NCBI RefSeq assembly: GCF_001425055.1
Contig: NZ_LMDK01000018.1
Location: 1-64,000 of the forward strand
From: Pelomonas sp. Root1237
Lineage (GTDB): Bacteria > Pseudomonadota > Gammaproteobacteria > Burkholderiales > Burkholderiaceae_C
DNA: 64,000 bases
Reading direction: 5' to 3'
Part shown: piece by piece, positions 53,728 to 64,000 of the stretch
Numbering within the stretch: the stretch's first letter is position 1
How the letters are laid out: every line of letters begins with the position of its first letter
Translations under genes and position numbers: made by a program
Notes under the pieces: generated by a model
Told to the model about the DNA's origin: nothing
The model's database searches: none
Seen by the model: the letters and a program-made list of their open reading frames with translations, nothing else

Positions 53728-54474
53728 ATGACTCAACAACATGTGGTGCTCGTCACCGGCGGCATGGGCGGCCTGGGCGAGACGATTTCCGTCAAGATGG
53801 TCGAGGCCGGCTACAAGGTGGCGGTGACCTATTCACCGGGCAACAAGACGCATGCCGAATGGCTGGCGCAGATGAAGGAGCGCGGCTACGACATCCTGGC
53901 CGTGCCCTGCGACGTGGCGGACTACGACTCCTGCGGTGACGCGGTGGCCGCCGTGCAGGCCAAGCTGGGCGCCATCGACGTGCTGGTCAACAACGCCGGC
54001 ATCACGCGCGACATGACCTTCAAGAAGATGGACAAGGTGAACTGGGACGCCGTGCTGCGCACCAACCTCGACAGCCTGTTCAACATGAGCAAGCAGGTGG
54101 TCGACAGCATGGCCGAGCGGGGCTGGGGCCGCGTCATCAACGTGTCGTCGGTCAATGGCTCCAAGGGTGCGTTCGGCCAGACCAACTACTCGGCCGCCAA
54201 GGCCGGCGTGCACGGCTTCACCAAGGCGCTGGCGCTGGAGGTGGCCAAGAAAGGCGTCACCGTCAACACCATCTCACCCGGCTACATCGGAACCAAGATG
54301 GTCACGGCGATTCCGAAGGAGGTGTTGGACAGCAAGATCCTGCCGCACATCCCGGTCGGGCGCCTGGGCAAGCCCGAGGAGGTGGCCGGCCTGATCATCT
54401 ACCTGGCCTCCGAGGAGGCGGCCTTCGTCACCGGGGCCAATATCGCCATCAATGGCGGTCAACACATGCAATGA
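53728..54474 (+). CDS. phaB: acetoacetyl-CoA reductase
   Basis: The enzyme reduces acetoacetyl-CoA to (R)-3-hydroxybutyryl-CoA with NADPH. The 248-residue short-chain dehydrogenase has the cofactor motif TGGMGGLGE near 12-20, NNAG near 89, the catalytic Ser in NVSSVNG and YSAAK near 153-157. The C-terminal GANIAINGG is typical of PhaB. It completes phaCAB and is followed by a phasin-like gene. Confidence 0.96.
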   Translation: MTQQHVVLVTGGMGGLGETISVKMVEAGYKVAVTYSPGNKTHAEWLAQMKERGYDILAVPCDVADYDSCGDAVAAVQAKLGAIDVLVNNAGITRDMTFKKMDKVNWDAVLRTNLDSLFNMSKQVVDSMAERGWGRVINVSSVNGSKGAFGQTNYSAAKAGVHGFTKALALEVAKKGVTVNTISPGYIGTKMVTAIPKEVLDSKILPHIPVGRLGKPEEVAGLIIYLASEEAAFVTGANIAINGGQHMQ

Positions 54475-54484
54475 GGGCGACACC

Positions 54485-55183
54485 ATGATCAAACACGGCA
54501 TCGATCAGGACGCGCTGATCAACCAGTTCTCGCAAGCGACGGCCAAGCAGGGCGATGCCTTGCGCAAGGCTGTCTACGAAGGCACCTTGAAGGCCTTGCA
54601 GGGCCGCGAGCTGAGCCTGGCCAACATCAAGCAGGTGCTCAACACGGTGGCCAAGGCGGCGTCCACTGGTGCGGCCAGCAGCCCGCTCGATCCGGCCGCT
54701 GTTGAGGGCCTGCTCGGCAAGGCCTTCGCCGGCATGGACGCCGCGCTCGAGCAGGCCGTGCAGGCCAACCGCAAGGCCTTGCAGCAGATGGTGGACCAGG
54801 GCGTCAGCCTCGGCGAGACCCAGGTCAAGAAGGCGCTGGCCGACATCGACAAGATGGAGGACGCGCTGTTCTCTGCCGTGCGCAAGGCATCGGCGGGTGC
54901 AGGCGCTGCTGCCATCCCCGAAGGGCCGTGGGCGAATGTGCTCAAGGGCATGCAGGGCAAGGCCACCGGCACGGGCGCGCAGGCCAGTGCGACGCTCGAG
55001 CAGCTGATGGACCAGGCGCAGCAGGGATTGCGCGACGGCCGGGCATTGGGCCTGAAAGCGTCGCAGGCCATGCTGGACAGCTACACGACGCTGGTCAGCG
55101 GCGTGTTGATCGGCATGTCCGATGCGCTGCAGCAGGGCGGCTCGGCCCCGGCGCCGGCGCCGACCCGGTCGCGCAAGTCCTGA
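54485..55183 (+). CDS. phasin-like helical protein of the PHB operon
   Basis: The 232-residue protein is almost wholly alpha-helical, Ala/Gln/Lys-rich, without Cys or Trp-rich motifs apart from one PWANVLKGM segment near 142. It is not a clear Phasin_2 protein; its start (QFSQATAKQGDALRKAVYEG) resembles a Burkholderiales family of unknown function often found with PHB genes (possibly DUF6781). Position 10 bp behind phaB suggests granule coating. The Ala/Pro-rich tail ends RSRKS. Confidence 0.7.
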   Translation: MIKHGIDQDALINQFSQATAKQGDALRKAVYEGTLKALQGRELSLANIKQVLNTVAKAASTGAASSPLDPAAVEGLLGKAFAGMDAALEQAVQANRKALQQMVDQGVSLGETQVKKALADIDKMEDALFSAVRKASAGAGAAAIPEGPWANVLKGMQGKATGTGAQASATLEQLMDQAQQGLRDGRALGLKASQAMLDSYTTLVSGVLIGMSDALQQGGSAPAPAPTRSRKS

Positions 55184-55206
55184 CCCGCTGAAAGAGGGGA
55201 GCAACG

Positions 55207-56616
55207 ATGGATGCGCTGATGCTGGCCCGCATGCAGTTCGCGGCCAACATCAGCTTCCATATCCTCTTCCCCACGATCAGCATCGGCATGGGCTGGCTGT
55301 TGCTGTTCTTCCGCTGGCAATGGCTGAGGACGCGGCACGACCGCGATGCCGGGCTGGCCCGCGGCTGGTTGGACGCCTACCGCTTCTGGACCAAGGTGTT
55401 CGCGCTGACCTTTGCGCTGGGCGTGGTCAGCGGCATCACGATGAGCTTCCAGTTCGGCACCAACTGGCCCGGCTTCATGGAGAAGGTCGGCAATATCGCC
55501 GGCCCGCTGCTGGGCTACGAGGTCCTGACGGCGTTCTTCCTGGAGGCTGGCTTCCTCGGCATCATGCTGTTCGGCCACGGCAAGGTGAGCGAGAAGGTGC
55601 ATCTGATGGCGACCTTCTTCGTCGCCTTTGGCACCACCTTGTCGGCGTTCTGGATCCTGGCGCTGAACTCCTGGATGCAGACGCCAACCGGCTACGAGAT
55701 CCGCGACGGCGCGTATCACGTGAAGAGCTGGGTGGAGGTCATCTTCAACCCCTCCTTCCCCTATCGCTTCAGCCACATGGTGCTGGCCTCGGCGCTGACC
55801 TGCGCCTTCCTGCTGACTGGCCTGTCCGCCTGGCAACTGCTGCGCGGCGTGGCGCAGCGCTCGGCGCCGCGGGTGCTGCGCGTCGGCATCACGCTGGCCG
55901 CGCTGCTGGTGCCAGTGCAGATCTTCGTCGGCGACATGCATGGCCTGAACACCCTGCATCACCAGCCGGCCAAGATCGCCGCGATGGAAGGTGTCTGGGA
56001 GACAGAGCGTGGCGTGCCGCTGCTGCTGTTCGCCATTCCCGACGCGGCCACGCGCAGCAACCACTTCGAGATCGCCCTGCCCCGCGTGGCCAGCCTGATC
56101 CTCACCCACGACCTCGACGGCGAGATCAAGGGCCTGAACAGCTTCGGTGATGCCCACCCGCCGCCGCTGCCGCTGTTCTTCGCCTTTCGCGTCATGGTGG
56201 GCGTGGGCATGCTGATGCTGGCGACGAGCTGGCTGGGCTGGTGGCTGGGCCGGCGGGTCGGCTGGCAAGCGAGGGCGTTGCCGCGCGCCCTGCTGTGGCT
56301 GTTTGCCGGCATGACCTTCTCCGGCTGGGTGGCGACGCTGGCCGGCTGGTATGTCACCGAGATCGGCCGCCAGCCCTTCATCGTCTACGGCCTGGTGCGC
56401 ACGGCAGACGTGGTGTCCAAGGTGCCGTCGGCAATGGTCGGGGCGACGCTGGTGCTCTACGTCGCGCTCTACCTGGCGCTGATCCTTGCCTACGTCACGG
56501 TGCTGAAGTACATGGCCGAGAAGCCCGAGGAAGTGCTGGCGATGGACGCGGCCGAGCAAGCGGTGACGCCGGCCGGCGCCATCACCTCACCCGTCGTGAA
56601 GGGCGGTACCGCATGA
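55207..56616 (+). CDS. cydA: cytochrome bd-type ubiquinol oxidase subunit I
   Basis: The 469-residue membrane protein has the heme-ligand His in ISFHILFPTISIG near 18, GYEVLTAFFLEAGFLGIMLFG near 97-117, and the conserved segments SFQFGTNWPGF, HHQPAKIAAMEG and the GRQPF region. It is of the short Q-loop type, as in CioA. It reduces oxygen to water with quinol at high affinity or cyanide-insensitively. It starts 23 bp after the phasin gene and overlaps cydB by an ATGA. Confidence 0.95.
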   Translation: MDALMLARMQFAANISFHILFPTISIGMGWLLLFFRWQWLRTRHDRDAGLARGWLDAYRFWTKVFALTFALGVVSGITMSFQFGTNWPGFMEKVGNIAGPLLGYEVLTAFFLEAGFLGIMLFGHGKVSEKVHLMATFFVAFGTTLSAFWILALNSWMQTPTGYEIRDGAYHVKSWVEVIFNPSFPYRFSHMVLASALTCAFLLTGLSAWQLLRGVAQRSAPRVLRVGITLAALLVPVQIFVGDMHGLNTLHHQPAKIAAMEGVWETERGVPLLLFAIPDAATRSNHFEIALPRVASLILTHDLDGEIKGLNSFGDAHPPPLPLFFAFRVMVGVGMLMLATSWLGWWLGRRVGWQARALPRALLWLFAGMTFSGWVATLAGWYVTEIGRQPFIVYGLVRTADVVSKVPSAMVGATLVLYVALYLALILAYVTVLKYMAEKPEEVLAMDAAEQAVTPAGAITSPVVKGGTA

Positions 56617-57617
56617 CCTGGATGAGCTTCGACGCCGCCTTGCCCATCGTCTTCATGGTGCTGATGGGCCTGTCCATGCTGATCTACGTGATCAGCGACG
56701 GCTACGACCTCGGCGTCGGCATGTTGATGCATCGCGCCACCGACGCCGAGAAGGACGTCATGGTGGCGTCCATCGGCCCCTTCTGGGACGCGAACGAAAC
56801 CTGGCTGGTGCTGGGCGTGGGCATCTTGCTCATCGCCTTCCCCAAGGCCCACGGCCTGGTGCTGGGCGAGCTCTACCTGCCGGTCACGCTGATGCTGGTA
56901 GGCCTGACCCTGCGCGGCGTGGCCTTCGACTTTCGCGTCAAGGCCAAGGACACGCACAAGCGCACCTGGGACCGCCTGTTCTTCGCCGGCTCGACGCTGG
57001 CTTCGGTGGCCCAGGGCTGGATGCTGGGCCGCTATGTCAGCGGGTTTGGCGAGGGCTGGAACTACCCGCTGTTCGCCGGGGCCATCGCTATCGCGTTGCC
57101 CATGGCCTATGTGTTGATGGGCGCGGCCTGGCTGATCATGAAGACCGAGGGGGAGCTGCAGGTGCGCGCGGTGGCCTGGGCCCGCATTGCCTGGGCGCCC
57201 ATGGTTGGCGGGCTGGTGCTGATCTCGATGGCCACGCCCTGGGTCAGCCCCACCGTTCGCGAGCGCTGGTTCGCGCTGCCCGAGATCATTGCGCTGCTGG
57301 CCATCCCGATGATGACCGGCGTCAGCCTGCTGGCCGTGCTGGCGCTGCTGAGGACGCCCCAGGTGCGCGGGCCGCTGTGCTGGCTGCCGTTCGCACTGCT
57401 GGTGCTGGTGTTCGTGCTCGGCTTCCTGGGCCTGGCCTACAGCATCTACCCCTATGTGGTGCTGGATCAGCTGACGCTCTGGCAGGCGGCCAGCAGCCCC
57501 GAGGCGCTGAAGGTGATCCTGGTTGGCGTGTGCATCTCGGTGCCGGCCATCATTGGCTACACCGTGTTCTCCTACCGCGTGTTCCGTGGCAAGGCGGGTG
57601 AATTGACCTACGCATGA
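56613..57617 (+). CDS. cydB: cytochrome bd-type ubiquinol oxidase subunit II
   Basis: The 334-residue membrane protein has the family start LMGLSMLIYVISDGYDLGVG near 18-37 and WDANETWLVLGVG near 57-69. It has about eight membrane spans. It is the partner of CydA. Its start overlaps the cydA stop and its stop overlaps the dctB start (both ATGA), so all are translationally coupled. No cydX-like small gene is seen after it. Confidence 0.95.
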   Translation: MTWMSFDAALPIVFMVLMGLSMLIYVISDGYDLGVGMLMHRATDAEKDVMVASIGPFWDANETWLVLGVGILLIAFPKAHGLVLGELYLPVTLMLVGLTLRGVAFDFRVKAKDTHKRTWDRLFFAGSTLASVAQGWMLGRYVSGFGEGWNYPLFAGAIAIALPMAYVLMGAAWLIMKTEGELQVRAVAWARIAWAPMVGGLVLISMATPWVSPTVRERWFALPEIIALLAIPMMTGVSLLAVLALLRTPQVRGPLCWLPFALLVLVFVLGFLGLAYSIYPYVVLDQLTLWQAASSPEALKVILVGVCISVPAIIGYTVFSYRVFRGKAGELTYA

Positions 57618-59466
57618 GCCAGCATCGTGCTGCTGCTGATGCGTGGAACCCGGCCTTGTGCGATACACGGCAGATGACTCCACGCGATCCGGTCCTGCGC
57701 TCCGACACCGCCGCCAGGCGCCGCTGGCGCGGCCTGCCGCGCTGGGGCGCCGCACTTTTGCTGGTCGCGGCTGCTGCCTATGCAGGCCACGAGATGGCGC
57801 TGCGGACCGGCCTGTCGCGGCTGAGCGAGGCGACAGCGCATCGGCTGGACATGTTCGCCACCGGGCTCGAAGCCGACCTGGCGCGCTTCGACTATCTGCC
57901 CGCCCTGCTTGAGACCAACCCGGTGGTGCCGGCGCTGCTGGAGAGCCCGTCAAAGGCGGCGCACCGGGAAGCCGCAAATCGCTACCTGAACGGCGTCATG
58001 GCGACGACGGGCGCGGAGATGCTCTACGTGCTTGATGCGAGCGGCGTCTCGCTGGCGGCCTCGGACTGGGATCAGCCGGGCACCACCATCGGACAGGACC
58101 TGTCGTTCCGGCCCTATGTCGGCGAGGCGATCCAGCACGGCCGGGGCCGCTTCTACGGCGTTGGCATCACCAGCGGCAAGCCCGGCTACTACATGTCGTA
58201 CGCGCTGCGCAGCGGTACGGAGGTGCACGGCGTGGTGGCCGTCAAGGTCAACATCGAGCAAGCGGTGAAGGCCTGGCGCCAGTTGCCTGGTGAAGTGCTG
58301 CTGATCGACGAGCGCGGCGTCGTGATCCTGTCCACCCGAGACGACCTCCGCTACCGCCCGCTGGCGCCGCTGGACGCCGGTCAGCGCGCCGAGGTGCAGC
58401 GCTCGCGGCCTTATGGCTCTGCTGCGATGCAGCCCTTGGACTGGGTGCCGCTGCAGGCGCCCTCGAATGACACGCGGCTCGTGGCGCTCGACGGCATGGC
58501 GCATCTGGCGTCGACGCGCCCACTTCAGCGCAGCCATTGGCGCCTGGTGGCGCTTGATGATCTGGCGCCGCTGCATGCCGCCGCGCGCTACGCCGCCATC
58601 ACCGCCAGCTTGGGCGTGGCCGTGCTCCTGCTGGTGGCCGTGACGCTGTGGCAGCGCCGCCGCGCCGTGCGCCACAAGCTGGCCAGCCAGGCCGCGCTGC
58701 AAGCGGCGCATGACAGCCTGGAGTCGACCGTGGTGGCGCGCACGGCACAGCTGCGGGCCGCGCAGAGCGAGCTGGTCCACGCCGGCAAGATGGTGGCGCT
58801 GGGCCAGATGTCGGCCGGCATGGCGCATGAGCTGAACCAGCCGCTGACGGCGCTGCGCACGCTGTCGGACAGCGCCTGCGTGTTGCTGGACCAGGGCCGC
58901 CCGGACGACGTGCGCGGCAATCTGCAACGCATCACCGGCATGGTGGACCGCCTGGCGCGACTGACCACGCAGCTCAAGACTTTCGCCTACAAGAGTGATC
59001 TGCCGCGCACCATGCTGCCGCTGGCGCGCTGTATTGCCGATGCGCAGGCCGGCCTTGGCGCCGAGTTGCAGGCGCTAGACATCCACTTCGAGGCCGATGT
59101 GCAGCCGCCCGGGCTGGAAGTGCTGGCCGACGAGGCCGCGATGGGCAGCCTGCTCAGCAACTTGATGCGCAATGCCATCGATGCAATGCGGGGCGCGCCC
59201 CGGCGCCTGCTGCGGGTGCACGCCCGGCTGCAGGAGGAACGCGTGATCCTCACCGTCGCCGACACCGGCCCAGGCATCCGTGCCGACATCCTGCCGCGCC
59301 TGTTCGAGCCCTTCGTGACCAGCAAGCCCGCCGGCGCCGGCCTGGGGTTGGGCCTGGTCATTTCGGCCGAGTTGGCGCGGTCCGTCGGCGGCACGCTCCA
59401 GGCCCACAACCGCGCCGATGGCGGCGCGTGTTTCACACTCGACATGCCTACCGCCCAGCCACAGGA

Positions 59467-59470
<4 letters not shown>
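57614..59470 (+). CDS. dctB: C4-dicarboxylate sensor histidine kinase
   Basis: The 618-residue protein has an N-terminal membrane span (about 44-62) and a periplasmic double-PAS/Cache sensor domain (RLDMFATGLEADLARFDYLP; SGKPGYYMSYAL) to about 315. A second span (about 320-342) follows. The kinase part comes last: H-box GMAHELNQPLTALRT near 401-415, N-box MRNAIDAMRG, and G boxes DTGPGIR and GLGLGLVIS. It senses external succinate-type acids. It overlaps cydB by 4 bases; an alternative ATG at 57674 would remove 20 residues. Confidence 0.92.
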
Positions 59471-60840
<1,370 letters not shown>

Positions 60841-60910
60841 AGCTGGCGAGAACTTCGGCGACGAGGCAAATGAGCAGGGCTCGGTGAACTCGTGATGAGA
60901 TCAAAAACCC

Positions 60911-60960
60911 CATCCTTCACACGGCAGGGGTCGCAGGCTCGAACCCTGCACCGCCCACCA
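60911..60960 (+). pseudogene. decayed 3' end of a tRNA-Val (CAC)
   Basis: The segment matches the 3' half of the tRNA-Val(CAC) genes at 36848 and 36961: loop TTCACAC kept, then GGGGTCGCAGG, TCGAA, CCTGCACCGCCCACCA. The anticodon stem (CATCC/GGCAG) no longer pairs and no D arm or 5' acceptor strand precedes it. It is a tRNA remnant next to an accessory-looking gene set. Confidence 0.8.
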
Positions 60961-60974
60961 ATCCGAATCGTCAG

Positions 60975-61002
60975 ACCCGGCCTTGAGCCGGGTTTGTCGT
61001 TT
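60975..61002 (+). terminator. rho-independent terminator after the tRNA-Val remnant
   Basis: ACCCGGC (60975-60981) pairs with GCCGGGT (60987-60993) with a 5-base loop, and TTGTCGTTT follows. It could serve dctD or be the old terminator of the decayed tRNA. Confidence 0.7.
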
Positions 61003-61023
61003 GTGCGATGCGCGGCTTGTGAC

Positions 61024-62790
61024 TCATGGCTTGGGAGTCAGCGTCTGAACGGCCGCTGATACGTACACCAGCGGTGCGTTCCAGTTGATCGCGATCTCGT
61101 TGGTGGTGTAGCTGCACAAGGCGTCGAGGTAGGCCTTGGCCGGCACCTTGGAAGGATAGGCGCCGGGGCAATCGTCGCCCGAGCCGGGGTTCGGGCCGCC
61201 GACGATCATGCCGGGTACCGGCGGCTGTTGCGGCATCGCGCCGGACGGACGGTGGTGCGGATGCAGCGGCGAGCGCGTTCCGAAGCCGGTCACCATGGCA
61301 TATCCGCTGGGGTGCCGCCCGAGAACAAAGTCAAGTGCCGACTGTGCGGCATCGAGCATGCGGCGGTCACTGCCGAGGCGGTATCCCTGAATGAGCATCA
61401 AGGCCTGGTTCAGGGCCACGGCATTGCTGCCCCAGATGAAGTCCTCGGTCTGCATGGCCAGGCGATAGGGCGATCGATCCCAACGCTCGGCGAGCGCGGT
61501 GGCCAAGGACCGGATCTGGCCCTCGATGAGCCTGCGGTCCGCTACCGGGGTCAATCGGTCGCGATGCTGGGCGAGGCTTACCCATGCCAGCGCCCCGACG
61601 CTGCTCCAGCCCGGAATCTCGATGCGCGGCACGGCTTGCTTGAGCGCGTGCCAATAGCCGTCCTCGCGTGTGCTGATGTAGAGCTCTGCGGCGGCCCAGG
61701 CAAGTTCGTCAGCCAGTTGGTTGTCGTCATAACCGCCGGTGTGGATGTCGGCCGGCTGGCGGTAGATGACGTCGGGATGCGCTTTGGCCCAGTCCCAGGC
61801 ACGCTTGGAGGCGGTCATCATGCGTGCCGACAACCCCGGGCGCTGCGCCTCGAACGCAGCGAATACGCGGCTGGCCTGTGCCATGACGGCGGCGAAGTCG
61901 AGTGTGGCCGCCGTCGCCTTCATCACGACATAGCGGTCGTGCCGGGCCTCATGGGGCATCACGATGCCGTCAAAGCCTTTGTCGGTGAGCTTGTGATAGA
62001 CGCCGCCATCGACCGGGTCCTGCATGGACAGCATCCACTCCAGGTTCCACAGTGCTTCATCGAGAACGTCCGGCAGGCCGTTGCCGCTCTCGGGGATGGT
62101 CAGGCGCTGCGCATCGAAGAAGGCCGGGAAATGTTCATAGGCCGCCAGCAGCGTGTAGACGGTGATGCCGGAGTTGACGATGTACTTGTTGTAGTCGCCA
62201 GCGTCATACCAACCCTTTGGCGCTGAGAAGACGGTGCCCTCAGGCCGGCCAGGGCCAGCGGCTGACGCATGAACAAGCACGCGGTCGTCCGGATGACCTG
62301 CGGGCCTCGCCCAGACACCCGCGTGGACAGGGTCGAGCGCGATGCTGGCGCGGTTGTAGTAGAAGAACTTGAGCGCGGCGGCATTCAGCGACACATAGGC
62401 GTCTGCCGCGATGACGAAAGGAGCTGAAGGCGCAAGCCCTGCAACCTTCAGCCGGTATCGGCCGGGCTGACGCCAGGCAGAGAAGTCGGCCAGGCGCAGT
62501 GCCTCCTGCGCCGCCTCCCAGCGTTGCGCGCTGCGCAGCGGGCCGCGCCAGACTTCTTGTCCAGTCACTGCGTCGACCAGCGCAAAGCTGCTCACGGGCA
62601 CATCGCGCAGCACTGCCCATTTCGCGCTCTCGGGCAGATAGCCCACCTGGTTCAGCTGTATGGCCTGGGTGTCGATCTCAGCGGACTGTTGCGGCTGCGC
62701 GATGGGGCTGTGCGACGGCGTGCTACAGCCGGCAAGACTCAGGACGCAGGCCAGGCAGAGCGCCAGCGGCGCGCGAAGGTTCACGTTCAA
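61024..62790 (-). CDS. family 9 glycoside hydrolase lipoprotein (endoglucanase-like)
   Basis: The 588-residue protein begins with a lipoprotein signal ending LSLAGCS (lipobox Cys near 20). An N-terminal immunoglobulin-like CelD_N domain follows (IQLNQVGYLP). The GH9 catalytic domain comes next: GWYDAGDYNKY with nucleophile/base Asp near 221-224, the HPHHRPSG segment and the acid NEIAINWNAPLVY near the C-terminus. It should cut beta-1,4-glucans at the cell surface. The start is uncertain: TTG 62790 or GTG 62784 give the lipoprotein; neither has a strong ribosome binding site. Confidence 0.85.
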   Translation of the reverse strand: MNVNLRAPLALCLACVLSLAGCSTPSHSPIAQPQQSAEIDTQAIQLNQVGYLPESAKWAVLRDVPVSSFALVDAVTGQEVWRGPLRSAQRWEAAQEALRLADFSAWRQPGRYRLKVAGLAPSAPFVIAADAYVSLNAAALKFFYYNRASIALDPVHAGVWARPAGHPDDRVLVHASAAGPGRPEGTVFSAPKGWYDAGDYNKYIVNSGITVYTLLAAYEHFPAFFDAQRLTIPESGNGLPDVLDEALWNLEWMLSMQDPVDGGVYHKLTDKGFDGIVMPHEARHDRYVVMKATAATLDFAAVMAQASRVFAAFEAQRPGLSARMMTASKRAWDWAKAHPDVIYRQPADIHTGGYDDNQLADELAWAAAELYISTREDGYWHALKQAVPRIEIPGWSSVGALAWVSLAQHRDRLTPVADRRLIEGQIRSLATALAERWDRSPYRLAMQTEDFIWGSNAVALNQALMLIQGYRLGSDRRMLDAAQSALDFVLGRHPSGYAMVTGFGTRSPLHPHHRPSGAMPQQPPVPGMIVGGPNPGSGDDCPGAYPSKVPAKAYLDALCSYTTNEIAINWNAPLVYVSAAVQTLTPKP

Positions 62791-62882
62791 GGCAGGAATT
62801 CCCGTTCGATGTTGTCGGCGACGCCACGCCCGCCCGGAACGCGGCCATCGGAAATGCCCGAGGGTGAGCGGGCGGCGCCGGT

Positions 62883-64000
62883 TCAGCGTACCCCTGGCTC
62901 GAGCACCACGCGACCCCACAGGCCCGAGGGCTGGCCCGGCGCTGCTTCGACCAGCACGGTCACCTGGCGGCGCGGCCCGCCCTGGGGCAGGGTCACGGCA
63001 AATTGTGCGGGCTCGACGGTGTTCTTCTCGCCCAGCTTGACGCCGTCCACCCAGACCTCGGCCTTGCCGGCAATGCTGCCGAAGCCCAGTTGCGCGCGGC
63101 CGTCGTTGCGATCCGCACGCACCGACACGCTGCTGCGGTACAGACGGAAGGATTTCGCCCCAGCGTCATGGCGCATCGGCGGCTCGTCCCAACCCCAGGA
63201 GTTCATGTCGGTCTCGGCCAGCACGACGTTGGGGTCGGGCCGGGTGGCGTAGGCCGGCGAGACGCGCCAGCCCAGCAGCGGCGTCGTCGGCTCGGCGGTC
63301 GGCACGCTCGGCGGCGCTGGGGCGGGCTGCAGTGCCAGCACGACTTCGGCGGCCTGCAGGCCCTCGGCGAAGGCACGCAACTTCAGCTCACCGCGGCCGT
63401 CGCGCCGGCCCTGTACGATGAGCTGCGCCAGGCCGTTGAACAAGCTGCGCTCGCTGGCCTTGTCGGGCTCGTGGGAGTTCGGGTCGCCGTTGCCGACGCC
63501 AATGATGCGGGCCTGGCCATCGATCTCGAAGCGCACGTGGGCGTTCGTCGTCGGCACTGGTCGCCCTTGGGCGTCGACGACGCTGACCGTCACCGGCATG
63601 GCATCCAGCCCGTCGCCGATCAGCGCCTTGCGGTCCGGCGTCAGCACGAGGCGGGTGGGCGCTCCGCTGGTCTCGACCGCATCGCGTGCGATCTCCTTGC
63701 CGTCTCGCAGGGCCACGGCCTCGATGCGTCCCGGCGCATAGGCCACCTTGAAGTGCGCCATTTCATAGGGGTCGACATCCTGCTCGCCGACGGCCGTGCC
63801 GTTGAGCAGCAGGCGCACGCGCGGCGCGTTGCTGGCGACCATCACGTGCACGGCCTGGCCTTCGCGCCCGGTCCAGTTCCAGTGGGGCACCAACTTGACG
63901 ACCGGGCGATCCTTGACCCACTGGGCCTGGTGGATCCAGAACGCCGTCTTGGCGAACCCGGCCAGGTCCATCGCGCCGAAGAAGGAGCCGACGCTGGGCC
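62883..64000 (-). CDS. family 2 glycoside hydrolase (beta-galactosidase-like), C-terminal part, cut by the window edge
   Basis: At least 372 residues are in frame up to the window end. The start (GAMDLAGFAKTAFWIHQAQW) matches the end of the GH2 catalytic barrel. Ig-like domains follow: a DUF4982-type segment (VHVMVASNAPRVRLLLNGTA), a GH2 C-terminal domain (MPVTVSVVDAQGRPVPTT; VGNGDPNSHEPD) and a final galactose-binding-like domain. The catalytic residues lie beyond the window. The gene is on the same strand as the GH9 gene, 92 bp upstream of it, so a polysaccharide-degradation operon is likely. Confidence 0.85.
   Translation of the reverse strand, partial: PSVGSFFGAMDLAGFAKTAFWIHQAQWVKDRPVVKLVPHWNWTGREGQAVHVMVASNAPRVRLLLNGTAVGEQDVDPYEMAHFKVAYAPGRIEAVALRDGKEIARDAVETSGAPTRLVLTPDRKALIGDGLDAMPVTVSVVDAQGRPVPTTNAHVRFEIDGQARIIGVGNGDPNSHEPDKASERSLFNGLAQLIVQGRRDGRGELKLRAFAEGLQAAEVVLALQPAPAPPSVPTAEPTTPLLGWRVSPAYATRPDPNVVLAETDMNSWGWDEPPMRHDAGAKSFRLYRSSVSVRADRNDGRAQLGFGSIAGKAEVWVDGVKLGEKNTVEPAQFAVTLPQGGPRRQVTVLVEAAPGQPSGLWGRVVLEPGVR

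Overview
The window is a GC-rich chromosomal segment from a beta-proteobacterium of the order Burkholderiales, probably the Roseateles/Mitsuaria/Pelomonas/Rubrivivax group. This placement rests on the gene content: a polyhydroxybutyrate operon, several PEP-CTERM-sorted exported proteins, a homodimeric AceE pyruvate dehydrogenase with a lipoyl-domain-bearing Lpd, a small Trp-rich protein of the TIGR04438 type and a MaeB-type malic enzyme. It is an inference from protein families, not from a marker gene. Genes are dense on both strands and most of the window is ordinary core metabolism.

Layout. 1-15 kb: an exported metallo-beta-lactamase-fold enzyme; then, on the minus strand, moxR, the ExeA/ExeB-like pair and rsgA; a histone-deacetylase-family hydrolase, an MscS channel, an alcohol dehydrogenase, a secreted esterase, a GNAT protein; and the divergent fumarases fumA (Fe-S) and fumC (iron-free) with a Fur-box-like palindrome between them. 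15-31 kb: two Ser/Thr kinase plus ECF sigma factor modules enclose a cluster of PEP-CTERM exported proteins, an exported amidohydrolase and acs. Three genes at the first module share the promoter pattern TGTCCG-N17-CGTC(C)TGA, which ties its kinase to the PEP-CTERM genes. Downstream of acs are two further copies of the acs C-terminal coding sequence. 31-37 kb: ilvD with a divergent LysR gene, a TPR protein, lgt, dnaQ and two identical tRNA-Val(CAC) genes.

37.1-37.7 kb is a small graveyard: a 5'-truncated tRNA-Val(GAC), what looks like the tail of a phage-type integrase, a GGDEF-domain fragment, and then a full-consensus sigma-54 promoter facing aceE. 37.7-49 kb is one same-strand run: aceE-aceF-lpdA, an alpha/beta hydrolase, maeB, a lipoyl synthase and dctA. 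Together they cover pyruvate oxidation, cofactor (lipoate) supply and C4-dicarboxylate entry. 49-61 kb continues with a type II NADH dehydrogenase, phaC-phaA-phaB, a phasin-like protein, the cytochrome bd-type oxidase cydAB, and dctB-dctD joined to cydB by ATGA overlaps. A 240-bp element with perfect 20-bp terminal inverted repeats fills the ndh-phaC gap exactly.

61-64 kb: after a decayed tRNA-Val(CAC) 3' end come a family 9 glycoside hydrolase lipoprotein and a family 2 glycoside hydrolase cut by the window edge, which may be the start of an accessory polysaccharide-degradation region. The most interesting signals are the kinase/sigma/PEP-CTERM module with its shared promoter, the acs-tail repeats, the mini-element before phaC, the sigma-54 site before aceE, and the Fur-like box between the two fumarases.
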